DNA of 64,000 nucleotides. Origin: Acidilutibacter cellobiosedens. Its GTDB lineage: Bacteria > Bacillota > Clostridia > Tissierellales > Acidilutibacteraceae. Position 1 is the first letter of the stretch. Each line of letters begins with the position of its first letter. The stretch covers positions 558,001 to 622,000 of the forward strand of contig NZ_CP035282.1 of NCBI RefSeq assembly GCF_004103715.1, written 5' to 3'. Positions 56,777 through 64,000 of this stretch are shown here, one piece after another. Position numbers and translations under genes: made by a program. Under the pieces are notes generated by a model that was not told the origin of the DNA, did no database searches, and was given only the letters and a program-made list of their open reading frames with translations.

Positions 56777-57778
56777 GTGTCGTTTAATTTAAGGAACAGG
56801 AGTTTTTTGACTTTAATGGATTTTTCTCAAAAAGAAATCCAATATATGCTTGACTTGGCTAAGGATTTAAAGAAAGCTAAATATACTGGTACAGAACAGC
56901 CGAAGTTAAAAGGGAAGAATGTTGTACTGCTATTTGAGAAGGACTCGACGAGAACTCGTTGTTCATTCCAAGTTGCGGCTCAGGACCAAGGAGCTTATGT
57001 AACTTATTTGGGGCCAACAGGAAGCCAAATGGGTAAGAAAGAGTCTATCCCTGATACTGCAAGAGTTTTAGGAAGAATGTATGATGGAATTGAATACAGA
57101 GGATTTTCTCAGAAAACCGTTGAAGATTTGGCAAAATATTCAGGAGTTCCGGTATGGAACGGACTTACAGATGCCGATCATCCAACCCAAGTATTGGCGG
57201 ATTTTATGACTGCTCAGGAACATTTGAACAAACCTTATAATAAAATGATATTTGTATACTCAGGAGACGGACGAAATAATGTAGCCAATGCTCTAATGAT
57301 TGGCGCTGCCAAAATGGGAATGGATTTCAGAATAGTATCACCGAAGAAACTATTCCCCGCAGAGGATTTACTGAACAAGTGCAGAGAAGTAGCCAAGGAA
57401 AGCGGCGGAAAGATAACTATAACCGACAATGTAGCCGAAGGAGTAAAGAATGCAGACGTTCTTTACACAGATGTTTGGGTATCGATGGGAGAACCTGATG
57501 AAGTATGGGGAGAAAGGATAAAATTATTAAAGCCCTATCAGGTAAATTCCGAGATGATTAAACTGACAGGAAACGAAAAAGTAATATTTGAACATTGTCT
57601 TCCTTCATTCCATGATTTGAAGACCAAAGTCGGGAAAGAAATACATGAAAAGTTCGGTCTAAATGAAATGGAAGTTACAGATGAAGTATTTGAAGGAAAA
57701 CATTCAGTTGTATTTGACGAAGCAGAAAACAGACTTCATACAATAAAAGCTGTTATGGTAGCTACATTAGGAGACTAA
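56777..57778 (+). CDS. arcB: ornithine carbamoyltransferase, catabolic
   Basis: ArcB phosphorolyses citrulline to ornithine and carbamoyl phosphate. The carbamoyl-phosphate loop STRTRCSF (about 57-64), the HPTQ segment (about 135, [12 protein letters not shown]), and HCLPSFHD near the C-terminus are all present in a 333-residue protein of usual length. It starts at GTG behind AAGGAGAGATG. Placement between arcA and arcC shows the catabolic role. In biosynthesis the same enzyme is ArgF, but no arginine biosynthetic gene is nearby. Confidence 0.96.
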   Translation: MSFNLRNRSFLTLMDFSQKEIQYMLDLAKDLKKAKYTGTEQPKLKGKNVVLLFEKDSTRTRCSFQVAAQDQGAYVTYLGPTGSQMGKKESIPDTARVLGRMYDGIEYRGFSQKTVEDLAKYSGVPVWNGLTDADHPTQVLADFMTAQEHLNKPYNKMIFVYSGDGRNNVANALMIGAAKMGMDFRIVSPKKLFPAEDLLNKCREVAKESGGKITITDNVAEGVKNADVLYTDVWVSMGEPDEVWGERIKLLKPYQVNSEMIKLTGNEKVIFEHCLPSFHDLKTKVGKEIHEKFGLNEMEVTDEVFEGKHSVVFDEAENRLHTIKAVMVATLGD

Positions 57779-57825
57779 TATAAATATATAATTGAAATAG
57801 ATTATTGCAGCAGGAGGTAATATTG

Positions 57826-58761
57826 ATGAAAGTAGTAGTAGCACTGGGAGGAAATGCACTGCAGGCAGAGGGTGTGCCGGCAGCAGCAGAAACCCAGCTA
57901 AAAGTAGTAAGAGACACAGCGGTTTATTTAGTTGACATGATTGAAAAAGGAAATGAAATCATAATAGCCCATGGAAATGGGCCTCAAGTAGGAAGGATAG
58001 TAATTCAGAATGAATATGCAGCCCAAGTTACACCCGCTATGCCCTTTGACGTATGCGGAGCTATGAGCCAGGGAATGATAGGCTATCATATTCAGCAAGC
58101 ACTAAGAGATGAATTAGTAAAAAGAGGAATAAAAAAACCTGTTGCAACAATAGTTACTCAGGTTGTAGTAGATAAGAACGATAAAGGATTTCAAAATCCG
58201 ACTAAACCAATAGGTCCTTTTTACAAAGAAGAAGAAGCCAAAAAGATAATTAAAGAAAAAGGCTACGCAATGGTTGAAGACGCAGGAAGAGGTTACAGGA
58301 GAGTTGTAGCATCTCCCAAGCCCGAAAAAATAGTAGAAATAGAAACGATAAGGAGACTTGTAGAAAGCGGACAAGTAGTAATTACAGTAGGAGGCGGAGG
58401 GATACCCGTAATAGAAAAAGATGATAATACCCTTGAAGGAGTAGCAGCAGTAATAGATAAGGATTTCGCATCAGAAAAACTTGCAGAGGATTTAGACGTA
58501 GAAGTGCTGATGATCCTGACAGCAGTAGACAGAGTAGCAATAAACTTTGGCAAACCGAATCAAAAAGACCTGTCAACCATGACAGTAGAAGAAGCGCAGA
58601 GATATATTGAAGAAAAACAATTTGCCCCGGGAAGCATGCTTCCGAAAGTTCAGGCGGCAGTAAAATTTGTTAAATCAAAACCGGGTAGGAAATCCATAAT
58701 AGCATCCCTCGGGAAAGCAAAAGAGGCATTGGTAGGGAAAAGCGGTACTATAATAAAATAA
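57826..58761 (+). CDS. arcC: carbamate kinase
   Basis: ArcC transfers the phosphate of carbamoyl phosphate to ADP, giving ATP, CO2 and ammonia. The amino-acid-kinase fold shows VVALGGNALQ at the N-terminus, HGNGPQVGRI near residue 45, a GGGGIPVIE segment near 190 and PGSMLPKVQAAVKF near 270. It has 311 residues from ATG 57826, with AGGAGG 8 bp upstream; the frame is open slightly further upstream without a better ribosome site. No arcD antiporter gene follows, so arginine/ornithine exchange must be encoded elsewhere. Confidence 0.96.
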   Translation: MKVVVALGGNALQAEGVPAAAETQLKVVRDTAVYLVDMIEKGNEIIIAHGNGPQVGRIVIQNEYAAQVTPAMPFDVCGAMSQGMIGYHIQQALRDELVKRGIKKPVATIVTQVVVDKNDKGFQNPTKPIGPFYKEEEAKKIIKEKGYAMVEDAGRGYRRVVASPKPEKIVEIETIRRLVESGQVVITVGGGGIPVIEKDDNTLEGVAAVIDKDFASEKLAEDLDVEVLMILTAVDRVAINFGKPNQKDLSTMTVEEAQRYIEEKQFAPGSMLPKVQAAVKFVKSKPGRKSIIASLGKAKEALVGKSGTIIK

Positions 58762-58833
58762 GGATATGAGAAGCAGGTTAGCATAAAATTACAGTATGGA
58801 AATAGAATATATTTATATATATAATTGAAAAGA

Positions 58834-58902
58834 AGATATCATCCTATTAAAATATATGTTGTCAAAACAAATAAATTAAAGAAAGGATGATATCTTTTTA
58901 TG
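58834..58902 (+). terminator. long-loop inverted repeat after arcC
   Basis: AGATATCATCCT at 58834-58845 and AGGATGATATCT at 58884-58895 are perfect inverses around a 38-base loop, followed by TTTTTA. It may terminate the arc operon. The next 110 bp hold no convincing gene. Confidence 0.5.
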
Positions 58903-59019
58903 TATAATAATACAGAATATTTCATCATTATCAATTTCAGCAGTTAAATCAGAAGTTATAAATGCAGTACACTATGCTTTCTGCGGAAATTTTAGTTACA
59001 TAAAATGAAAGGTGATTGA

Positions 59020-59541
59020 ATGGTAAATAAACGAGATAAAAGCATTATATATATAGTGTTGTGCTTTATAATATTAGTATTTGTTATAAAATTTATTAGA
59101 TCAATAAAAACTGACAAAAGTATCAATGACATCTTAAATAGATGGCAACCGGATATTCAGCTAAGCAACTATGTTGTTAAAGATTATACGAAGAGTAAAT
59201 CGGGATGGTATGGTGAAAGATTAACAATTATTACTTTAGAAAGTAAATCTGCTTTGAAAGATGAAGAATATAAAACCAAGACTCCGCCATCAGGGTTTAT
59301 TGATGATGTTTTAAATGTTCAGGAACAATTTGGAATATATAAAATTTCCAGCTATGAACTGATGAATTTAAAAGGATGGGAAAAACGTATTAAAAAAAAG
59401 TACTCTAATTCAGCGGAACAATATAATGATGAATTTTATATGGTCATTGATATTAATGGTAATAAAAAAGGGAAATATTATGAGAAAGTTTATTTAATTG
59501 AAAATTTAAATGTTCTTGATATGGAAAGATATAGGAATTAA
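59020..59541 (+). CDS. membrane-anchored protein, function unknown
   Basis: This 173-residue protein has one N-terminal membrane segment (IIYIVLCFIILVFVIKFI, about residues 9-26) and a soluble extracytoplasmic part of about 145 residues rich in Lys, Tyr and Asp. No lipobox or catalytic motif is seen. GAAAGGTGATTGA precedes the ATG. It is flanked by terminator-like hairpins, so it is probably transcribed alone. I do not recognise the family. Confidence 0.65.
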   Translation: MVNKRDKSIIYIVLCFIILVFVIKFIRSIKTDKSINDILNRWQPDIQLSNYVVKDYTKSKSGWYGERLTIITLESKSALKDEEYKTKTPPSGFIDDVLNVQEQFGIYKISSYELMNLKGWEKRIKKKYSNSAEQYNDEFYMVIDINGNKKGKYYEKVYLIENLNVLDMERYRN

Positions 59542-59685
59542 TTTTATAAAATAGAAAATTAGAAGTTTATAAACAATTAAGGGATAGTGGCCAACTAATA
59601 AAATTTTTGCAAAATGAATTATTTTACTCTAAGATTTCTTTTAAAAATTGAAATATCTCATAAAATATAATGAAACTGAATTAAT

Positions 59686-59714
59686 CAGGAGGAAGTTGCC
59701 TCCTGCTTTTTTTT
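59686..59714 (+). terminator. terminator before psuG
   Basis: CAGGAGG-AAGTTG-CCTCCTG is followed by C and a run of nine T residues. It ends the transcript of the gene at 59020. Confidence 0.85.
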
Positions 59715-59801
59715 ATGATATTCTATTAATAGTAATGTTAAAAAGGAGAATCTGTAATAAGTGTAGGGCGGGAAATGTTTGTGGAAGGAGTACGGCATAT
59801 T

Positions 59802-60710
59802 ATGTTAAATAAATATTTGGAAATTGAGGAAGAAGTACAATATGCATTGGATAATAATAAGCCTATAGTTGCCTTGGAATCTACCATAATATCTCATGGG
59901 ATGCCCTATCCTCAAAATGTGGAGACGGCATTGGAATTGGAAAGGATAATAAAAGATAGGGGAGCAGTTCCTGCAACTATTGCTATATTGGAAGGGAAAC
60001 TGAAAGTAGGTCTGACGGAAGATGAAATAGAATATTTTGGGAAGTCAAGAAAAATACTGAAGGTAAGCAGAAGTGATATTCCTTATGTTGTTTCCGAAAA
60101 GCTTGACGGAGCCACTACTGTAGCAGCCACAATGATTATATCCAATCTTGCGGGGATTAAAGTATTTGCCACAGGAGGAATAGGTGGGGTTCACAGAGGG
60201 GCCGGAAGAACTTTTGATATTTCGGCGGATTTGCAGGAATTAGCGAAAACCAATGTTGCAGTTGTGTGCGCAGGGGTAAAGTCCATTCTTGATATAGGTT
60301 TAACTCTTGAATATCTTGAAACATACGGAGTTCCCGTTATAGGATTTAAGACAGAGGAATTTCCTGCGTTTTTTACAAGAAAGAGCGGCTTTGGAGTAGA
60401 TTATACAGTAGACGATGAAAAGGAATTAGCGAATATTATTAAAACAAAATGGAATTTAGGACTTCAGGGAGGAGTAGTAATAGGTAATCCGATTCCCGAA
60501 AAGTATGAAATGAATTACATAAGGATTAACAGAGCTATAGAGAAGGCATTGAAAGAAGCGGAGATAAACGGAATAAAAGGTAAAGAGGTAACCCCGTTTC
60601 TTCTTTCCAAAGTGAAGGAGGAAACAGGGGGAGACAGTTTGAAGTCAAATATTCAGCTGGTATACAATAACGGAAGAGTAGCGGCTGATTTAGCGGTAAA
60701 TTTGCTTTAG
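59802..60710 (+). CDS. psuG: pseudouridine-5'-phosphate glycosidase
   Basis: PsuG reversibly cleaves pseudouridine 5'-phosphate to uracil and ribose 5-phosphate. The N-terminal [17 protein letters not shown] block and the central [13 protein letters not shown] block identify the family. The length is 302 residues from ATG 59802 (GGAAGGAG upstream); the frame is also open from 59775. The usual partner kinase PsuK, which makes the substrate, is not adjacent, so it must be elsewhere or replaced by another kinase. A terminator follows. Confidence 0.94.
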   Translation: MLNKYLEIEEEVQYALDNNKPIVALESTIISHGMPYPQNVETALELERIIKDRGAVPATIAILEGKLKVGLTEDEIEYFGKSRKILKVSRSDIPYVVSEKLDGATTVAATMIISNLAGIKVFATGGIGGVHRGAGRTFDISADLQELAKTNVAVVCAGVKSILDIGLTLEYLETYGVPVIGFKTEEFPAFFTRKSGFGVDYTVDDEKELANIIKTKWNLGLQGGVVIGNPIPEKYEMNYIRINRAIEKALKEAEINGIKGKEVTPFLLSKVKEETGGDSLKSNIQLVYNNGRVAADLAVNLL

Positions 60711-60733
60711 CTTGAAAAGTTTTAATTTTAAAG

Positions 60734-60775
60734 AGACCTGTGCACTAACTATTTAGTGTTACAGGTCTTTTTTTT
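60734..60775 (+). terminator. terminator after psuG
   Basis: AGACCTGT / ACAGGTCT with an inner ACTAA / TTAGT stem is followed by eight T residues. Confidence 0.9.
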
Positions 60776-60866
60776 AAAAATAAAGTAATCATCAGACAAG
60801 TTGTATAGAGAATATATATTTAAAGAAATCAAAAATCCTGCTTATTTAATAGATTAACAGTTTAAA

Positions 60867-60895
60867 TTGACAAATTATTAAAATCATAATATACT
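60867..60895 (+). promoter_or_regulatory. sigma-A promoter of the liv-type operon
   Basis: TTGACA and TATACT are separated by 17 bp. The leader of about 120 nt contains a hairpin at 60975-60995 (GACATGTC / GACGTGTC) before the ribosome site AAGGAGGAG. Confidence 0.85.
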
Positions 60896-61024
60896 CTTTA
60901 TTAAGAATATTTAATAAAATGAAATAATTCTTCTTAGTTTGAACTATAGTAAAATTATTTTTAATTTTTTGTAAGACATGTCGGAAGGACGTGTCTGTAA
61001 TTATCTTTAAGAAGGAGGAGTAAA

Positions 61025-62197
61025 ATGTTAAAAAAAATTTTAATTTTAGTATTAGTGGTAGCATTATTATCTACGTCCCTTCTTGGCTGTTCTAATTCCT
61101 CAGATGAGAAGAATAAAGGGGCCTCGGATTCAGGTTCGGATGTTATTAAGATAGGAGTCTTTGAACCGATGACAGGAACATCTGCAGCCGGGGGAGAGAT
61201 GACGGTGGAAGGAATAAAGCTTGCGAATGAAATGAAGGGGGAAGTTTTAGGCAAAAAAGTAAAATTGGTTGTTGTGGATAATAAAAGCGATAAAGTAGAA
61301 GCCGCAAACGCTGCTTCAAGGTTGATTGAAAAGGATAAAGTGGCAGCAATTATAGGAAGTTACGATAGCTCTTTGTCAATGGCGGCAGGAGATATAGTTA
61401 AGAATGCTAAGGTACCTGCAGTAGGCTGTTCACCGACGAATCCTTTAGTTACGTTGAACAATGATTATTATTTCAGAGTATGTTTTATCGATCCTTTTCA
61501 AGGAACGGTAATGGCAAATTATGCATTTAAGGAATTGGGCGCCAAAAAAGCGGCAATCATTCAGGATGTAACTCGAGATTATTCGGTAGGATTAAGTAAG
61601 TATTTTGTTGATGCGTTTAAAAAAATTACGGGAGATGACAACAGTATAGTAGGCGTTACTTCATATAATACGGGAGACCAGGACTTTTCCGCTCAGCTTA
61701 CAAATATTAAAGGATTAAACCCTGATGTAATATTTGCTCCCGGAAACTATGGGGAATCGGCTCTTCTAATTAAACAGGCAAGAGATCTCGGAATAAAAAT
61801 TCCGATTCTCGGAGGAGATACATGGGAAGCTCCGGAATTTATTCAAATCGGTGGGAAAGCTGTTGAGGGAGCCGTATTTAGCACTCACTTTACTGCCGAA
61901 GCACCTGTAACCGAAATGTCTACTAAATTTTTAGAGGCTTATAAAAATAAATATAATAAAGATGCCAATGCTTTCTCGGCATTAGGGTTTGATGCTTATA
62001 TGGTTATTCTTGATGCTATAGAGAGGGCAAATTCCACTGATCCCGAAAAAATAAGGGATGCTATAGCATCGACCAAAGATTTTGTCGGAGCTACAGGAAA
62101 TATAACTCTTGACGAAAACGGAGATGCGGTAAAGAGTGCGGTTATTAAAAAAGTATCAAATGGAGAATTTAAGTATTTGACCACGGTAGAACCATAA
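61025..62197 (+). CDS. ABC transporter substrate-binding lipoprotein, branched-chain amino acid type
   Basis: The protein has 390 residues with a lipoprotein signal (hydrophobic 5-18, lipobox STSLLGC, Cys21). The mature part is a type I periplasmic-binding fold of the Leu/Ile/Val family: IGVFEPMTGTSAAGGEMTVEG at the start, AIIGSYDSSLSMAAGDI near residue 110 and NPDVIFAPGNYGESALLIKQ near 235. It captures a ligand outside the cell and delivers it to the permeases encoded next. The ligand could be branched-chain or another amino acid, or a small amide. It is the first gene of the operon. Confidence 0.93.
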   Translation: MLKKILILVLVVALLSTSLLGCSNSSDEKNKGASDSGSDVIKIGVFEPMTGTSAAGGEMTVEGIKLANEMKGEVLGKKVKLVVVDNKSDKVEAANAASRLIEKDKVAAIIGSYDSSLSMAAGDIVKNAKVPAVGCSPTNPLVTLNNDYYFRVCFIDPFQGTVMANYAFKELGAKKAAIIQDVTRDYSVGLSKYFVDAFKKITGDDNSIVGVTSYNTGDQDFSAQLTNIKGLNPDVIFAPGNYGESALLIKQARDLGIKIPILGGDTWEAPEFIQIGGKAVEGAVFSTHFTAEAPVTEMSTKFLEAYKNKYNKDANAFSALGFDAYMVILDAIERANSTDPEKIRDAIASTKDFVGATGNITLDENGDAVKSAVIKKVSNGEFKYLTTVEP

Positions 62198-62220
62198 CAA
62201 CTATACTGGGGGAAGTAAAT

Positions 62221-63120
62221 ATGAATATGAGTATTCAAGATTTTTTACAGCATTTAACTAACGGAATATCCTTAGGCAGTTTATATGCATTGATATCTAT
62301 AGGATATACAATGGTATATGGAATATTAAGACTTATAAATTTTGCTCATGGAGATATATTTATGCTTGGGGCGTATATAACTTATTATGGTCTTGTATTT
62401 ACGTCTATACCCTGGTGGCTTGTATTTATTTTATCTGCCGTGATAACAGGATTATTGGGCGTTTTATTGGAGAGAGCCGCATATAAACCCCTTAGAAATT
62501 CGCCGAGAATTACGGTCCTTATATCTGCTATAGGAGCATCGTTCTTCTTAGAGAATTTAGGGACTGTAGTATTTGGAGGCAGACCTAAGGCTTTTCCTAC
62601 CCCTTCAATATTTAACTCAGTAGTACGAATAGGGGGAGTATCTATAGTAGGAGTTACTTTCATTATCCCTGCAATCACAATCGTTCTTCTCATTTTGCTC
62701 AACTATTTTACAAAGAGGACTAAGACAGGAATGGCAATGAGAGCTCTATCTAAGGATTATGAAGCGGCAAGCCTTATGGGTATTGATATCAACAAGATTA
62801 TATCTGTAACTTTTTTAATAGGGTCTTTTCTTGCAGCAGTAGGAGGAATTATGTGGGGAACCAAATTCCCTCAGTTAATGCCGCTAATGGGAATGATGCC
62901 CGGGATTAAATGTTTCATTGCAGCAGTAATAGGAGGAATCGGAAATATTACAGGGGCAGTAATAGGAGGTTTCATTTTAGGATTGGGCGAAATAATGATT
63001 GTGGCATTTCTTCCGGGGCTTACAGGGTACAGGGACGCTTTTTCCTTTGTATTCCTTATAATAATACTTCTTCTTAAGCCTACAGGTCTTATGGGAGAAA
63101 ATATGACGGAGAAGGTGTAG
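62221..63120 (+). CDS. livH: branched-chain amino acid-type ABC permease (LivH family)
   Basis: This 299-residue integral membrane protein has about eight hydrophobic helices. It shows family motifs GISLGSLYALISIGYTMVYGI, RLINFAHGDIFMLGAY and the cytoplasmic loop MRALSKDYEAASLMGID, which contacts the ATPases. It pairs with the second permease that starts 3 bp after its stop. GGGGGAAGT precedes ATG 62221. Confidence 0.94.
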   Translation: MNMSIQDFLQHLTNGISLGSLYALISIGYTMVYGILRLINFAHGDIFMLGAYITYYGLVFTSIPWWLVFILSAVITGLLGVLLERAAYKPLRNSPRITVLISAIGASFFLENLGTVVFGGRPKAFPTPSIFNSVVRIGGVSIVGVTFIIPAITIVLLILLNYFTKRTKTGMAMRALSKDYEAASLMGIDINKIISVTFLIGSFLAAVGGIMWGTKFPQLMPLMGMMPGIKCFIAAVIGGIGNITGAVIGGFILGLGEIMIVAFLPGLTGYRDAFSFVFLIIILLLKPTGLMGENMTEKV

Positions 63121-63123
63121 CCT

Positions 63124-64000
63124 ATGAAATATAAGAAAAAGTATAAGAAAAAATCTAATTCAATTTTATATATATGTATATTTTTAGTAATTTTATATAT
63201 ATTGAATAAAACTCTTGACCCTTATAAATTAAGAATACTGAATCTGTGCGGTATATATGTAGTATTGGGATTAAGCTTGAACCTTATTAACGGATTTACG
63301 GGACTTTTTTCCTTAGGTCATGCAGGATTTATGGCAATAGGCGCTTATACTACGGCTCTGCTTACTATGCCTCCCGCTATGAAGGAAATGAATTTTTTCA
63401 TGCAGCCGATAGTACCATTTTTGGCGAATGTAGAATGGCCTTTTCTGCAGGCTCTTCTTATGGGAGGATTGGTATCCGCAATGATGGGATTTTTTATAGG
63501 GGCACCTGTTTTAAAGTTGACAGATGATTATTTGGCGATTGCAACTTTAGGATTTGCTGAAATAATTCGTGTTGTGTTTACAAATTTGCAGGGTATAACC
63601 AACGGAGCTTTAGGATTAAAGGGGATTCCCGCAACCACTAATGTATGGTGGAGTTGGGGAATGGCAATTCTTACTATATTATTGTTGAAATATTTGATGA
63701 AGGGAAGCTATGGAATAGCATTTAAATCCATCAAAGATGATGAAATAGCAGCTCAGGCAATGGGGATAAATCTTTTTAAACACAAAATTATGTCTTTTAC
63801 TATAGGATCTTTTCTTGCAGGAATAGGAGGAGGGCTTTTAGGAAATCTTCTTGGGACTATTGACCCAAATATGTTCAGGTTTCCCCTTACATTTAATATC
63901 CTTCTGATAGTAGTGCTGGGAGGTCTCGGAAGCATTAAGGGAACTACTGTTGCAGCTGTCATTATTACAATTATGATGGAAGCATTGAGATTTTTGGATG
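63124..64000 (+). CDS. livM: branched-chain amino acid-type ABC permease (LivM family), partial
   Basis: The frame opens with ATG 63124 behind a weak site (GGAGAAGGTG, which lies within livH) and stays open for 292 codons to the edge of the window. Family blocks are GLSLNLINGFTGLFSLGHAGFMAIGAY, DDYLAIATLGFAEIIRVVF and the EAA-like loop KSIKDDEIAAQAMGIN. The N-terminus is unusually basic (MKYKKKYKKKS). The two ATPase genes (livG, livF) normally follow and are presumably outside the window. Confidence 0.93.
   Translation, partial: MKYKKKYKKKSNSILYICIFLVILYILNKTLDPYKLRILNLCGIYVVLGLSLNLINGFTGLFSLGHAGFMAIGAYTTALLTMPPAMKEMNFFMQPIVPFLANVEWPFLQALLMGGLVSAMMGFFIGAPVLKLTDDYLAIATLGFAEIIRVVFTNLQGITNGALGLKGIPATTNVWWSWGMAILTILLLKYLMKGSYGIAFKSIKDDEIAAQAMGINLFKHKIMSFTIGSFLAGIGGGLLGNLLGTIDPNMFRFPLTFNILLIVVLGGLGSIKGTTVAAVIITIMMEALRFLD

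Noticed and set aside
58903-59019. Possible relic reading frame ending in VHYAFCGNFSYIK before the gene at 59020.
   Set aside because: About 30 codons, no start, and no family I recognise; could be chance.
60975-60995. Leader hairpin before the substrate-binding protein gene as a riboswitch or T-box.
   Set aside because: Only an 8-bp stem with no T-box sequence, specifier loop or antiterminator; too little for a riboswitch.

Overview
The window looks like chromosomal DNA of a low-GC, anaerobic, amino-acid-fermenting, probably spore-forming Firmicute of the Clostridia/Tissierellia type. The reasons are the very A+T-rich intergenic DNA, strong AGGAGG ribosome sites with frequent TTG/GTG starts, an anaerobic lysine fermentation operon, an arginine deiminase operon, S-layer homology (SLH) surface proteins, DUF4183 proteins of the kind found on clostridial and bacillar spores, and a mannose-type PTS. 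I cannot name the species.

Layout. 1-9846: the tail of an upstream gene, murI, then a sigma-54-dependent activator facing a near-consensus -24/-12 promoter and the lysine operon kdd-kamA-kamB-kamC-kamD-kamE (2,3-aminomutase, B12-dependent 5,6-aminomutase, its two-protein reactivase, diaminohexanoate dehydrogenase). kce and kal, which complete the pathway, are not here. 9847-28728: a cell-surface island. It has a stalk-domain/chitobiase-like protein, a truncated Rpn-type gene, a 2.1-kaa IPT/TIG protein, a 575-aa repeat protein, an SLH protein, an S41 protease and a 1103-aa S-layer-like protein. Direct repeats of WalR/PhoP type (TGTAAH every 11 bp) lie before the first and last of the intact surface genes. 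The island ends in intergenic repeats, an ORF-less group II intron and a headless S-layer fragment.

28729-35800: a repeat-rich junk and accessory zone. It contains a 101-bp element with terminal inverted repeats, an Rpn-type pseudogene with an SOS-box-like palindrome in its promoter region, a complete-looking type I toxin-antitoxin locus whose toxin has only 36 residues, two DUF4183 spore/surface-type genes on the minus strand, an MNT nucleotidyltransferase whose HEPN partner is reduced to 18 codons, and a coiled-coil protein. 35693-40667: a sequence identical to the classical 19-bp Fur box precedes a 1619-aa SLH protein built on half a subtilisin domain that lacks the Asp and His of the triad. 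Its last SLH repeat is interrupted by a palindromic repeat.

40677-45930: a MurNAc-type recycling operon with a MurR/RpiR regulator behind a perfect 24-bp inverted repeat, mannose-family EIIC/EIID/EIIB, a beta-lactamase-fold hydrolase and MurQ, but no EIIA. 45958-54979: a lone small sigma factor, a solitary CbiB/CobD (cobalamin, the cofactor needed by KamDE), an 1841-aa bacillopeptidase-F-like secreted protease, thymidine kinase and a small unknown protein. 54980-58900: arcABC behind candidate ARG boxes and a consensus promoter. 59020-64000: a small membrane-anchored unknown, pseudouridine-5'-phosphate glycosidase, and a branched-chain amino-acid-type ABC transporter (substrate-binding protein, two permeases) that runs off the window.

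The metabolic theme is fermentation and recycling of amino acids and wall sugars. The other theme is an unusually large investment in surface architecture, repeatedly rearranged by small repeats. No tRNA, rRNA or CRISPR array was seen.
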